Source of the DNA: Dermacentor variabilis
Lineage: Eukaryota; Arthropoda; Arachnida; Ixodida; Ixodidae
DNA: 64,000 bases
Reading direction: 5' to 3'
Assembly: GCF_050947875.1 (NCBI RefSeq)
Contig: NC_134572.1
Span: 125,977,605-126,041,604 of the forward strand
The notes below the pieces were generated by a model. That model ran no database searches. It was not told the DNA's origin and saw nothing but the letters and a program-made list of their open reading frames with translations. The position numbers were made by a program, and so were the translations under genes. Shown in pieces: positions 39,309-51,826 of the stretch. The stretch's first letter is position 1; the number at the start of each line of letters is the position of its first letter.

Positions 39309-42300
39309 AAGTACGATGTTTGTGGAGGAATTGCTGCCTTTGTGAGAATTCCTTAACAAGAGCCAACAATACATGGTCAACGCTTTAAATTATGTTATTT
39401 AGACACAGGAAATTGAAGTGGTTATTGCATCTGCTCGAAAGAAGAAGCTGCGCTGGAAATTGGGTTTTGATTTGGCATGGTAGCGAAAATCTGATCTTTT
39501 TTCCACATGAAGTGCATTTCTAATTTTATGACTCCCCTTGTCATTTTTTTTCCCGAACAATATGTCAGTATTACACTTTTTCGTGAGGAGTGCACCGCAC
39601 AAATGTAGGATGACCAAATTCCCGAATGTAGCACGTGCCAAAGAAGCATGCAAGAATCGTTGGCATTGCGTGTACTTCGATAGCACTCAGGCGCACGTTT
39701 AACTCGAATTCATGTGCAACACGAGCACGGGGTAGAAAAGAAAATGAACGAGTCGAAAAGTAAGAAACCAACGAAGGAACACATCAAATAGTAGAGTTGC
39801 CAAGTGGCAGGCCAGCTTTGTAATAAAAGCGGCTTCTCACAGTGGGGCATGATACAAGTGAGAATGCCAGATTGGTTTCATAGATCCGGGCGTTAACTTT
39901 AGATGTTTCTCATCAAACCAAAACTTGTGAGCCTCATATGCAGCAGCAAGATCGGCCGGCGTAGATGAACTCAGTGGGGCCGCTGGAAAGGAAAGTCGCT
40001 GCATGGAGTAAGCGACGAGCAGAACTCTCGGGGCCGAAGTGTTTCCGCTTCGCCATTATTTCATGGTCAATCCATTGTTGTGCCTTCTTCGAGCTCTTTA
40101 TTCTGTACAATTGTTCTCAGCAGAGCTAGTTTACTCATAACTTTCGGGAAATGAGCAGACACTCACTTCGAAGCACAAGGCGGAAAGAGGGAAGTGTGAT
40201 CTGCAATGTGTCATCTTCGTTCAAACCTGTGCGTCAACTGTGGCTGTTCAATGCACTCACTGTCCGACCAGCAGTTAAGTCTCTTGAGAGTAGAGAGCTT
40301 TCAGTGGTTCAAAGCTAATCTCTTTGACCTTTTACCGCAGATATATCAAGAGCCGATGGCTATGTTCGCATTCTCACAGCACGTTGTTGAATAGCAGAGC
40401 GATGACAGCTGCGAAAGTGGTAATAAAATCGGGGTGGTATTCGCAAGTGACAACCAATGTGAAATACTGTTTTGTTATGACCAGCGATTTAAATATCATG
40501 CAAGTACACACTTATGCCACTTTGTGTGAACAAGTATGGACATGCATGTGGACTTTCCTCATCTGAATTTTAGTAGTTGTTGCTACGTGTATTTAGTGTT
40601 CTTGCTCTCTGTCTCTCTCTCCAGAGATGCATCGCAACCTTATAAAGATACGAACATGCACGTACTCGCCCTACTGTCGTACTACATTTCAAAATGGCAG
40701 CGGATGCTTTCTCTCTACAAATGTCTAGCTTGCCGGCTATAGTCCGGTACCCTGTATCATCAAAACAATGTGCTCAATATTTTAACTCTAATTACAGAGT
40801 TGTAAGCGTCAACGTTACAAGACTTGTAATATACCCATACTCAAGGCGAGAACAGTCGAGTTGCTTACGCGAAAACCACCTTGAGTCTTAAAGCTATGAG
40901 TCTTGAAATGAAATGGTATATCTTGCTGGCCTTACTTCATTGTAGCATCAGTCACTAGAGGTTGTCTGATCGTCACACAAAACACTCGTTCGTCAGATGA
41001 CACGAATAAACATGTAATTAGTAACCTCGGAGAAGTTACTGCAATGGCGGAGCTTAAGCCACAAAGTGCTCTGGACACGTCCACTAAGTAGGAATTGTAA
41101 TAATAGTGACCTTTTTCTAGTAATTGTTCCCGAATCACCTAATGTATGCACTGCTTCTCACTGTGCATTTGTTGAACATTGCCAAAGAAAGTCCTTGTCA
41201 GTAAATTAGAAGCATGAAAGGCCAAATTACTGCAAATTTGAGGACGGTCTTCTTGAAAACATGTGCTAGTCTCAGTAAGGCTATACATTAGCGCCTATTT
41301 ATAGTAAATGCGGTCCAAATACTGTTTTCCCATTACTGTCTAGGCTAAATAAATATTTTTGAGTCGCTTATTCATTAGAAGACATATTGCAGGTAAAACA
41401 AAATACTAAAACGTCACACTTATACAGGCCTTTCCTGAGCCTATTTTTCTTTTCAACCATCAAATTACCTTCATAACACAACATTTTTCCTACACAACCT
41501 GATATTTCTGACATAAAATCTAACCATATGGTATTTTACTTGCTTTCCACTGCCACAAACCTTAAACGCTCACTGGCTCCAGGCATAGCTAGCAGAACAA
41601 GAAGAAAACATACCTTCTTTTTCCTTACACGATTGGTGAAAATTTGCGTATCGTCCTGCATTTCCTGAGTACGTTTTTGTAACTTCCTCTGTAGTATACT
41701 ACTCGTACTCCATTTTTAGTGCTGTTGTAGGGCATATTGTACTATGTTTCTTTCATTACAGTAATTGATAAGGTTGCCCTTTGCTCTTTTGTTGCTCCTA
41801 TTGAGTATGGTAGCCTATCTCAACGTTCCAATGAGTTCCGAATTTGAACTGTCTATCAGCAAAGTGGTAGGACTTCCGACAAGAAACTGAGTCGAATGGT
41901 AGTATTAAATATTATGCATGCACGCGTGTAATTAAGTGCTCAATCAAATTAAATAAAAGGAATACCTACATTCTGGTACCTGACGCTTTCTTTTTCCAGA
42001 AACGCTAATTAAAGAACCGTCGTTTTCAGGAAACGGAGGAATGAAATAGAAACTAGGGGAACAACTATACCAGAAGGACGATTTCGGAAGAGGTACGCGT
42101 GAGACAAGCTTTAACTCGCCGTCTGGATGAAAACTGAGCCGTCAAGCGGCCAGACGCTGCCCCCAGACACCGGAGCATCGCGATTACCAGGGAGCCAGAA
42201 GAACGTTCTTGCATTGCTACTTTTTGTTTTACACGTTATCGGCATGTCCGGGACGAGCCGGTACACGGAAAGGCAATTAGGAGAGACCGATTCACACGTT

Positions 42301-43374
42301 TGCCGCCTTTTTGCGCGGAGCAGGACACAGTCTTGAAAGGTCGCGACTTACATCCTGGGAGGGAGACAGATGCGGCAGAGACGCCTTCCTTGTCTTCACC
42401 TCTAGAGAGGCTAACAGAAATCGTAGCTGGCGTAAGCTGAATCAAAGTTGCTAGCCATTATGCAACGCATATTAGAGCTTTGCACGCCTATGCCTCACGC
42501 GCCCTCCTCATCGCACGTCTAACTCAGAGGCGAACCGAGCTAGGCCTGGACTGCCTACGTACAATCGGCTTGGATTAAAACCTGACTTCGGCCATCAACC
42601 TAGCGGAGTAGGGCATGTACAATGCGGCTTTGCTGCATCATGGTGGTGGTGGTTGGTTCCTACTTCGCAGGAGTGTCGCTGCAACACGTACGTGTCTGTC
42701 GTTGATCGTCATTGACGTAGCACCCTGTCAAAAAAAAAAAAAAATGCGGCAGCCGCGAAGGTTGGCCGAACCCGCGCACCCCAGCGCTTCTGACACACTT
42801 GCAGCCGCGGCAGATGAGAACACGACGAGACAGCCATCGTGTAACGTGCTGTTCCGGCAGCGGAACAAATTTGTCCATTCCACACGCGAACACTGTTCCG
42901 TGTACAATGTATGCGCATACGCTTTGCTTGAGAATCGATAGTTGTGCGTGCATTTTGCGATACTTGCGGCTTTTCCATGTGGTCTTTGATCACTCTTCAC
43001 TAACTGTGCCGTTTCGTGCGACGTTCCATCAGCGTCTGCTCTTAGGTGATTGCATCAGCATGAAAAATTACAACAGCAGGTTTAAGGCGCCTGTTAACGT
43101 ACGCTTTTGCTTGTCTCACAGGGAAAGTGAAATGTAGAGCGAGGGCATATTTATCTAATGATAGAAGTCTAAATAGATAGAAGTCTGGGCACGACGGCAT
43201 CACCACCATGTTGGTCGCATCTAATTCATTCCTGTATTTTGTACAGGTAAGCAAACGATACGGCAATTCCTTTCGTTCTAACGATCCATTCTTGGTGGTA
43301 TTGCCGTGCCCACGGTTATTCGGCTCCGGAATATGTTGCGTATTGCTCGATGCTGCTTCATCTATTTAGAGGAT
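39309..43374. other. Unassigned non-coding DNA
   Basis: About 4 kb without a recognised gene or element. Several short frames exist on both strands (e.g. 39399-39686, 42615-42941), overlap each other and have no motif. A short A-run at 42729-42742 is the only simple repeat of note. Confidence 0.4.
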
Positions 43375-43454
43375 ACTACTGCTTTGTGGCGACCCGGGCC
43401 CTGAACTCGCACATATAGCAAAACAACTTAGTGAGATTGCAATCGACATTAGGG

Positions 43455-43910
43455 AAATGAAAGAAAAACGCCTTACCGATATTGACAAAAAAATTAGATT
43501 ATTTGCCCAGTCTAGAAATTAAGGTCATGTCCTGCCAAGAGCAAATCGCCCACATTGAAGCAAGAATTGATGATCTGGAGAAACGAAGCAGGAGGCCTAA
43601 TATAATTGTTTACGGACTACCTGAAGCTGAGGACGAAAAAAACCGAATCGCTAGAGGGTGCTTTGAACAATGAGATAATAAAAGGTATTCTTGAGCTAGA
43701 ACCAGTGGCTATAGAACGTATTCATAGGTTGGGACGGCCATCGCCTGGCAAGGTCAGACCTGTTATTCTTAAGCTCCTAGATTCAGGAGACAAAATTACA
43801 ATTCTAAAACAGGGAAGCAAACTGAAAGGCACAAACCACTCACTCTATTGGCAAGGATTTCTCGGTAAGAGTGCGGGAAATCGAAAGAAAACTATGGCAA
43901 AGCTGTAAAC
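43455..43910 (+). pseudogene. LINE ORF1-like protein, frameshifted
   Basis: Two overlapping frames (43482-43673, 43606-43908) give a coiled-coil segment (EQIAHIEARIDDLEKRSRR), then NIIVYGLPE, IERIHRLGRPSPGKVRPVIL and ITILKQGSKLKGT. The series of coiled coil, then R-R-x-N-I-x-x-Y-G-L-P, then RLG-x-x-x-x-G-x-x-R-P is the usual ORF1 nucleic-acid chaperone of CR1/L2 and Jockey-type LINEs. One frameshift near 43640 and a stop near 43495 disable it. Confidence 0.65.
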
Positions 43911-44159
43911 TGAATTGAGAAAACGGCGACAAAGCTTCCCTGGTGTACGATAAACTATATATCAATAAAAAGGCATACGCTTGGGACGAAAACAAGAATG
44001 AGAAAGTACCTGCTCAAAAAAACGAAACCAAAAAGCGAAACCCGACGGGCAAACACGCGAAGCCAAGCGCCGTCGCCACACACATAACTGAGGAATGCGA
44101 CCAGATCCCTCGTGCAGAAACCACACCCAATGTAAATATCACTAGAGATGTAACCAGCT

Positions 44160-44740
44160 GGAAAGAACTGAGGCTATTTAACATAGACGCCCGCAGTGTC
44201 ACTAACAAAATAGATAAGTTAGAAACCATACTTATGCAATATGATCCTCACATCGCGGTAATAAGGAGACGTGGCTGAGAAAGGAAATTAGTGACGACGA
44301 TGTCTTTCCCCCATGTTGGAACATGTATCGAAAAGACGGAAATACAGAGGCGGGGGAGTAGCCATCCTTATTAAGCCCGAAGTAGAAGCTACAATTACAG
44401 CTGATGTTGGCAATCTTGAATGCTTGTGCGTACAGTTGTCCTGTTGGGGACATTTTCATCTTATTCGCATGTTACAGGCCTTCGGACGCGTGCCCGTAGT
44501 ATTAACTGTGCTCAAAGAACATATGTCACTATATCATAATAAGAAAATTTTCGCGGGTGGAGACCTTAATTTGCCAAGTGTGGACTGGGAGGGACTGGCC
44601 TGTTCTTAGGCCAGTAAAAATGCTAACATTATTTTTGATATCATGCTTGGTCACGGCCTAACTCAACTAGTCAAACAACCCACACGCGTACAAGGACATG
44701 CAAGCTCGGTTCTGGATTTGGTATTTGTTAATAGGGCATT
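44160..44740 (+). pseudogene. LINE AP-endonuclease domain, broken
   Basis: Starts with LRLFNIDARSVTNKIDKLET, the N-A-R-S opening of LINE endonucleases. Degraded WLRKEISDDDVFP, RGGGVAILI in an adjacent frame, and AGGDLNLPSVDWEGL (the GDFN catalytic block changed to GDLN) follow. Several frameshifts (near 44275, 44345 and 44465) and stops are present. The frame then reads toward LDLVFVNRAFS, where the RTE has inserted. Confidence 0.7.
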
Positions 44741-44825
44741 CAGTCGAAACCTCAGCAGTCATGGAGGCATTACGGAATCAGGGTGTAGATGAGCCATATG
44801 TAAAGATACTGGAAGATATCTATAG

Positions 44826-46609
44826 ACCGTTTTTTCGTAGGCGCCGCCATGTTGTGAACGCAGTGGCGCCGCCTATGAGCAGCGCCATACTGGCTTGGGT
44901 GAAAGCGGTCTTTTGCATGGCAGGTATACGCTCGGCGGTAGGTTATGGCGTTTGTTCTCGCGGTCGTGCGGTCTCTTTAGTATGACGTGCGTCTTCTACG
45001 TGGGAAACGTTTTGTGAGACGTGCTAAAGTGGTTTAAGGCGTCATGGCCGGAATTTCTGCAGGCGTTGAGGTGGACGGAACGCGCAGCGCGATGTGTGCG
45101 CGCATATCTGAGCCTACAATCAGCCTCGGAGATCAATTGTGTATTTCTGAATGTTCCAATCACTAATGTGACCTTATTGCAGTATTATCCTCTATTTCTA
45201 AGCTGCGGTTTAGGAGTTTAGGAACTAGCCTTTGTATAAATTCATTTATTCCTCGAACTGGAAATGACCGGAACCACCTCCCTGCCTTCATGGCTGCCAT
45301 CTCCGACGTCAACAAATTTAAGAAATCTGCCGCCGATTTTGTATGCCCCCTCCTCTCTGTAATGCCTCTGGCCCTGAGAGTACTGAAATAAATAAATAAA
45401 ATAAATAAAGATACGCGACGATCGTAACAGCGTGGGTACCGTTCTGCTACGATAGGAGATGTGATTTTATACTTTGACAAGCGTTCAAACTGTTTGCTGC
45501 AGGTTACATTGCGTGACTACTTGGTTCGATGGACGAGGTTTCCGCCCCTGAGTAAAGTAGTTTTGGCAAGTAATAGCAGCATACCTTACAGTCTGAATTA
45601 AGCTTGTGCAACAAAGAGACTGTTTACGAACTGCGCGAGCGTCCTAAGCAGTGGTAGGTGCTGGGTTACAGATATCTTTGTTCTATATAAAGCATGGTCC
45701 AAGCATACGGCATCAGCGGTTATATATTTCTAAACGTTGTGCGGCGTGACTATGCGAGATCGTATTGCGGCGTTGCCCGTTTTCTCTTGCTTTTTCGTGA
45801 TAGAGGATGATAACCGAATTTTTTTTCGGCTGTGTTCGTTCCGTTCTCTACGACGCACTCACACGTATTACGGAAATTTTGTCCTCAAGAATAGGCATCG
45901 CATTCTTTTTAGGCGATCCCTCTCATATATTATGGCTGTATACGGGCCAAAAAGGCAATGCCGAAGCGCACAGCTTACATATGTATCGTGCTGATTCACC
46001 AACCGCAGTGATCGCTGTGTTGAGCAGCGCCATCGGCCTCATGCAGGAATGCTAGCGTAGACATATGGTAATTTGAAGGCTACTAGACTTGATATGCGCA
46101 AGAACGATGCCGGTGCATCACAAATATTTGATAGCGCCTGCCGCTTACATGTTTCGTGATTGCCTGATGTTGGTCGTGCACGAGAATGTTTTGTGTTTTA
46201 CTCCCTACGCCAAGCGATCAGACTGAGCTCGTTTACCATTTAATGCTGGTAATACACAGACACCGGTTTTCTTTGTTGAATTAAAGCCGATATAAGCAAA
46301 ATGGTTCACAACACCTACACACATCGCGACTGATAATGTGCGTACACCACGGCTGATTATGCGCGTCACATTTTTGCGCCCCCAAGAGATATTTCCGCCT
46401 ACTGTAGTTACCGATACACCGAAAGGCTTCCCCGACGACCTTATGTGAACGGACATGGCATAAATTTCACAAAGAACCATCTAAAACATCTCGAAATCGT
46501 TCCGCAGCACGCGACAGCAATACTTTCAAGCAGCGCCGCGCCGGATCGCCCAAGCCAGAGAGGAGGAAAGGCTCCCTGCGCGCCCTATCCTCCTCGCCCG
46601 ATGAAAAGG
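44826..46609. mobile_element. 1784-bp insert of unknown class inside the RTE
   Basis: The RTE sequence is interrupted exactly between two copies of TCTATAG (44819-44825, 46610-46616), a 7-bp target duplication. The ends are weakly inverted: CCGTTTTTTCGTAGGCG on the left and, complemented, CCTTTTCATCGGGCG on the right. This suggests a DNA transposon, possibly non-autonomous, but no superfamily can be fixed and no transposase frame is seen. A LINE 3' end (about 45150-45411) has in turn inserted into it. Confidence 0.6.
45150..45411 (+). mobile_element. CR1/L2-like LINE 3' end inside the insert
   Basis: Frame-broken sequence encodes FIPRTGNDRNHLPAF and ISDVNKFKKSAADF, the I-P-R-T-x-x-x-W-N-x-L-P C-terminal signature with W and N decayed. 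TGCCTCTGGCCCTGAGAGTAC and an AAATAAATAAATAAAATAAA tail follow. The tail type matches that of the host LINE at 48286. Confidence 0.65.
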
Positions 46610-46616
46610 TCTATAG

Positions 46617-47556
46617 CGGCTCCACAGCCACCGTAGTCCTCCACAAAGAAAGCAACAAAATCCCTATAAAGAAAGGCGTCAGACAGGGAGATACGATATC
46701 TCCAATGCTATTCACAGCATGTTTACAGGTGGTATTCAGAGGCCTGGAGTGGGAAGAATTGGGGATAAAAGTTGATGGAGAATACCTTAGCAACTTGCGA
46801 TTCGCTGATGATATTGCCTTGCTTAGTAACTCAGGAGACCAATTGCAATGCATGCTCACTGACCTGGAGAGGCAAAGCAGAAGGGTGGGTCTGAAAATTA
46901 ATCTGCAGAAAACTAAAGTAATGTTTAACAGGCTCGGAAGAGAACAGCAGTTTACGATAGGTAGCGAAGCACTGGAAGGGGTAAGGGACTACATCTACTT
47001 AGGGCAGGTAGTGACCACGGATCCAGATCATGAGGCTGAAATAACCAGAAGAATAAGAATGGGCTGGGGTGCGTTTGGCAGGCATTCTCAAATCATGAAC
47101 AGCAGGATGCCACTATCCCTCAAAAGGAAAGTGTATAACAGCTGTGTGTTACCAGTACTCACATATGGGGCAGAAACCTGGAGACTTACGAAAAGGGTTC
47201 TGCTGAAATTGAGGACGACGCAACGAGCTATGGAAAGAAGAATGATGGGTGTGACATTAAGGGATAAGAAAAGAGCAGATTGGGTGAGGCAACAAACGCG
47301 GGTAAACGACATCTTAGTTGAAATCAAGAAAAAGAAATGGGCATGGGCCGGACATGTAATGAGGAGGGAAGATAACCGATGGTCACTAAGGGTTACGGAC
47401 TGGATTCCAAGGGAAGGGATGCGTAGCAGGGGGCGGCAGAAAGTCAGGTGGGCGGATGACATTAAGACGTTTGCAGGGACAACATGGCCACAATTAGTAC
47501 ATGACCGGGGTAGTTGGAGAAGTATGGGAGAGGCCTTTGCCCTGCAGTGGGCGTAA
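46617..47556 (+). pseudogene. RTE-like reverse transcriptase, C-terminal part, open frame
   Basis: About 310 codons are open to a stop at 47554-47556; the first ATG is at 46705. Visible in order: GVRQGDTISPMLFTACL (RT block), LSNLRFADDIALLSNSGDQL with the catalytic FADD, GLKINLQKTKVMF, YIYLGQVVT, LKRKVYNSCVLPVLTYGAET, QRAMERRMMGVTLRDKKRAD, WAWAGHVMRREDNRW and GRQKVRWADDI. These are the palm, thumb and C-terminal blocks of RTE-clade proteins. The endonuclease and the first part of RT are missing (5' truncation plus the insert upstream), so it cannot act alone. It is the best-preserved RTE coding piece here. Confidence 0.8.
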
Positions 47557-47587
47557 CTAGGCTGATGATGATGATGAATAGGGCATT

Positions 47588-48172
47588 TTCAGAACATACC
47601 ATTCTGGTGGATGAAGGGCTGTCCGATCATGAACATGCAAGCGTGTCAATTCCTCTTCCTAAATGTAGTAGCTACCGAAAAATTCCATGCGGCATTTTAA
47701 GGACTCTTCTCGAGCTGGCGATGCTCGTATGCTTGAATACATGGAAACCGTACTTGCAGACTTTGATGACTGCGCCCCAAAAACGTCCCCTCTTTGGGAC
47801 AAATTTGTTGAGACGTGTCATTACTGTATGAACAACTTCATAGCCAACACACGCAAACAACCACACAGGCATACACCCTGGATGACACGTGAAGTTATTA
47901 AATTGAAGAGAAAAATTAAACGGCTAAGAAAGCAGCATGCGCAGTGCAGAGTTATCAGCGAACATCAAAGAATCCTTGCACAAGCGATGCATCACGCAAA
48001 GGATTACTACTTCAAAACTGTAATGCCCAATTTAATAAAGAATGATCCTTTCAAGTTCTGGAAATATATTAGTGAAAGCAAGAAACCAGCTTGGAAGATA
48101 TCAGTTGGCGGTAGCACGGGTACAAATTTTGACGATATAGCAAATCATTTTAATCGTCTTGCCATCGTGTAG
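47588..48172 (+). pseudogene. CR1/L2-like LINE linker between endonuclease and RT
   Basis: The first frame (to about 47690) gives FSEHTILVDEGLSDHEHASV, the S-D-H catalytic end of the endonuclease domain. After a frameshift, the frame 47687-48172 continues with a linker including PLWDKFVETCHYCMNNF, HTPWMTREVIKLKRKIKRL and FWKYISESKKP, typical of the region just before RT in CR1/L2/Jockey LINEs. It stops at 48170-48172 before any RT motif. Confidence 0.7.
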
Positions 48173-48285
48173 CATTGTGTACATTTACCCATTTTGTTCA
48201 TTTTTTCTATTTATTTGTCTCATGTAAAATACAATGTATTTTCACCGTTATACACCATGCGATTTGTTAAAAAATGCCCCTCCTC

Positions 48286-48286
48286 C

Positions 48287-48322
<36 letters not shown>

Positions 48323-48375
48323 ATGAACGGATGAATGAATGAATGAATAGTAAATAAATAAATAAATACATAAAT
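48286..48375. repeat. (AAAT)n-type microsatellite, LINE tail
   Basis: TAAA/AAAT units interrupted by TGAA units. It is the 3' tail of the LINE at 43375. Confidence 0.9.
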
Positions 48376-48380
48376 AAATA

Positions 48381-51300
48381 TATGTGCTCTACGGTAAAGG
48401 CCAGAGTGCACGTACGACTGTTGGCCCTTTCCCGAGTTTCCAGCTTCGGTTGATCTTCTTTCGAAGTAACTACGTCCGATGCTGACGTGTCGTTACATCA
48501 ATTAAGAAGCCAACACATTTTCACACAACCAACTGAAGCACCTGGTAGGACGTCAAATTTCACAATGTCTCCGACAACGTGAACCTCCACTTGGCGGATG
48601 AAATTGCCGGGACAAATTTAGTGACAACAGTCACTAAGTAGAGCACACTGACGTTCAAGCGAAGTCCGAGTCTCTGTATAGCTTCTGTAAATATTCGGTT
48701 GGTCGTATGACTTGTGGCGGTTTTTCATGGGGAGGGGTGCGTGACATTCGTGCTTCTGTTGCCCAATGTCAGTTGCACGTCGCTCCTCGAAGAGGCGCCC
48801 GGGCGTGTGTCGCGCGAGTTTCTCATCTATACTTTGCAATGCGGTGAACGCAGTTTAAATTATGAATCTGGGACCTCAATGAGGTGCCGCGTAATGCTAA
48901 CGCATTTCTCGCGATGTTACCGTTAATTCGACACCTTTTTTTTGTGTCTGCGTGCTCTCTCGCTGCGAAGCATAAAAATGCGCGATTATGCGGAAAAGAG
49001 ACGTTTTCTCACTTAATTTATGGGGCACGTTTTCGGAATACCTGCGCTGCGATATCTCTCCTTAACGCCCGCCTTTATATTCTTTCTCCCCATCAAAGTA
49101 AAGTTCGCATGCCCAGCTTAGGGAACGTTGCCCAGAGATTTGGCGAGCTCGTTCTTCTGGATTGTCTACTAAAGCGCTGCAGACTTTCTGCACTAGCAGC
49201 AGAGAGAGGCAAACGATGCTCTGAGTGAGCGATCGAACCCGTTCGGTGGGTGCGCCTATCTTCTATGTCTTATCTTTGTTTTATGTTCCTTTTCAGTAAA
49301 TTATCACGTGTCTGTTCTTTCTCTGTGATGTTGCGTCTCTCATTTTGTTGATGCCTTAGCGCCTCTCTACCGTTGCGCAAACTTCGATTCACCTAGGAGA
49401 AAACGAGTGGCGCGCGTTCGTAAATCTACGCATGTCGATGTTGCCCGAATTTAAATATGCGCATAACTAAACGGCGTCGTTTCGAGAACGCGCACGAAAA
49501 CTAAAGGAAAACAAAAGATTGCTTTTGAAAATAAGAATTCCTTCACCGTACCTTAGTTTGTAAAGCAGTGAGAGTAAGGGACACAGAGGGATGCACAGGC
49601 AAACACATCAGAATGCATGCTGTGTGTAGCCCTGCATGCAGAGGCGATTCCTAAACCGAATGCAGGGAGCCGCAAGGATTGCGGTATGAAGCAATCAAAG
49701 ACGCACCTCCGTGCTTTGCAAATGCCGGTTTTTTTGTGCGTAAGAGCTTGTTGCAGGGTGCAGTGGTCGCAGCGGATAAAGTTGGCTGTGGATACGGAAT
49801 TGGCCTAAAGGAGGATCGTATGAATAACATGGATTTCAAAAGTATAAATCAGTACAGAAGGGTTTGATCAGCATTAAAGAAGAAATTTATAATATGGTTA
49901 AGCGATCTTACGGGGGCCAGTTCGTTAATGACCATATACGTGAGCATTTAAATTTTTACGCACAATTAGTCGACATCGCAATAAAAGTTAAGTGATTGTC
50001 CTCTTCAACAGGCAGGTCTGACGTCTTTTCCGGGAGAATGAGGTGTGAGACTACTCAACACGCGTTGGAAATCTTTCATTATGATGAGCGTGTTTTTCTC
50101 CTTGAATGTATTTTGTATTTTCCGACTTTATTACCATTTGGATGTATTCTTTTTAGACTGCTGGCAATTTCTTGCATCTTGCTTTCGCTGCGGGTTACGC
50201 TAGCGTTGTATTATATATTACACTGTGTGATTCACGTTGGACTGTAGACCGTCTTCAGTACTGTGCCTTTGGTTGCGAGGCCCAGACAAGCGTTATAGAT
50301 ACGTCTGTTGCCGGGTATTCGCTGGTAGAGAAATTTCTTGTTGTGTATGCGATATTGCTTGCCAGAAATGTTGTAATTTGGAACTTTAACAAATGTATAC
50401 GCTACCTGAATAAATAAAATACAAATGAAAATGAATAAATTGTCTATTAATGGGCATACCGACTTGCTTCCTTTTACTTGTAATTAGAGGGGAGGACGTC
50501 TGTTTGCCGGCTGATACATCACTGAGTTCTCTGGTGACTGCAGGCATTGAAACATACAAGAAATTGTGTAACAACGCTACGCCGTCGTGCTTGCGGCAAC
50601 GGAAAACAACTATAAGTCCCGATAGTGGCCTGAGAGCCCCTCACGTGACTTCAGGGCCAGCACTTTTGTTTATCGTCTGCTAGAATCTCGGCGGCGTGTG
50701 CATGCCTCCTTCAGGGTTTCCGTTTGCTCACTCAAGGTTTGAAATACTTCTTATGGTGGTTTTCGTGTATCGGTGCGTTGATTCTATTAATCAGCGTTTT
50801 GAAAGCATGTGTGCAATACTCGCAATACTTCCCGTCGTGGGGGGTTTTTATTCGCACAAGAGCACACAGACGATTTCAGGCGGACCTTCCACCGAAGTTC
50901 GACTAGAAGTCTAATCTGTTACATTTTGAACATGACCTCTGACAGCGCCCTCATTGATTACTGTACAATATTGGCATTGCTACGCATTACTGTACAGTGC
51001 TATACAAGCGCTACACAAAACACGTGAATGTTCCGGCGCCAGTTCAACGTGCATTAGGCCTGCTTGCTTGCACAGGAAAGCGGATGGAACTCAATAATCA
51101 AGTGCGAGGAGGTTTCTGCATGCTCCTTAAACTGGCAACGACTGTTTCGCAAACCCAAAGAATGCAGTAAAGAATGAACCAGGTGCCTGTTGCAATGAAT
51201 AAAAAAAAAGTGCTCCCATGACTATAAGAACTTGTTCATGTTCAGATTTGCGAAGCTGCTGCTTTCACGCATAGCATCGGCATTACTATGGCTATTATTG

Positions 51301-51696
51301 ACGCCAAGAAATATGCATAATAAATTTTGTATGACCTTTTGTAAGTTGAGAATTAGGAGCCAGGCTTATATTCTGTATATGGTATGTTTTTTTTGAACTA
51401 ATTACTCGTGCTAAAGATAGCAGCTTATCACGTTAATTATGCTCCTTGGTGTGGTACTTTGAATTTTCACCTTGGAATGCCAAAGAGCTGTTAGACCGAT
51501 TATTACCGCTTTACATTCATCAAAAAATAGCAGTGAATAAGCTATAATTTTATTTATCGCGGTATGCATTCTGAACGCTGTCTCTTGAAATAAAACCTTA
51601 CAACACGAAAGGACCGAAAACAAGCCCATTTCTAGCGGTCGGGAAAGAGGTATGCTTCAATGGAATTTGCTCTTAGCCCAGTTGGTTCTTGCCGAG
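48381..51696. other. Unassigned non-coding DNA
   Basis: About 3.3 kb with no recognised gene or repeat. Short frames overlap on both strands and lack motifs. Confidence 0.4.
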
Positions 51697-51826
51697 TCAC
51701 ATAATTGCCACAGAAAGCACACCCAAACAAAAGGCAAAGGAAACACACACGCATCGACACCGTGTGTGGTCCCGTATTTGTTTCTTTTGCCTTTTGTGTG
51801 TTTACTTTTTGCGGCAATTATGTCAC
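51697..51826. repeat. Fold-back repeat, imperfect arms about 55-60 bp
   Basis: The left arm carries CATAATTGCC, CACACCCAAACAAAAGGCAA and GAAACACACAC. The right arm carries GTGTGTGG, CTTTTGCCTTTTGTGTGTTT and GGCAATTATG, the reverse complement with small indels. A long stem with a short loop around GCATCGACACC is predicted. It is MITE-like in form, with no target duplication identified. Confidence 0.7.

Larger units (their letters stand above)
44741..47576 (+). mobile_element. RTE-like LINE, 5'-truncated, carrying a 1.8-kb insert
   Basis: Flanked by an 11-bp target duplication AATAGGGCATT (44730-44740 and 47577-47587). It begins inside the RT domain (AVMEALRNQGVDEPYVKIL) and is interrupted at 44826-46609. 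It resumes with GVRQGDTISPMLFTACL and ends in a short TGATGATGATGATGA tail. The same end and tail type occur at 19533 and 37182. Confidence 0.85.
43375..48380 (+). mobile_element. CR1/L2-like LINE, split by an RTE and lacking most of its RT
   Basis: ORF1-like and endonuclease regions (43440-44740) are followed, after an inserted RTE (44741-47576), by the linker after the endonuclease (47588-48172). A 3' region follows and ends in a TAAA/AAAT repeat (48286-48375). Removing the RTE reconnects the coding sequence at the AATAGGGCATT duplication. The RT domain expected after position 48170 is absent, so an internal deletion joins the pre-RT linker to the 3' end. Confidence 0.7.

Noticed and set aside
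44880..44985. THAP-type zinc finger start of a P-element transposase in the unknown insert
   Set aside because: The short frame MAGIRSAVGYGVCSR lacks the full C2CH set and stops after about 20 codons.
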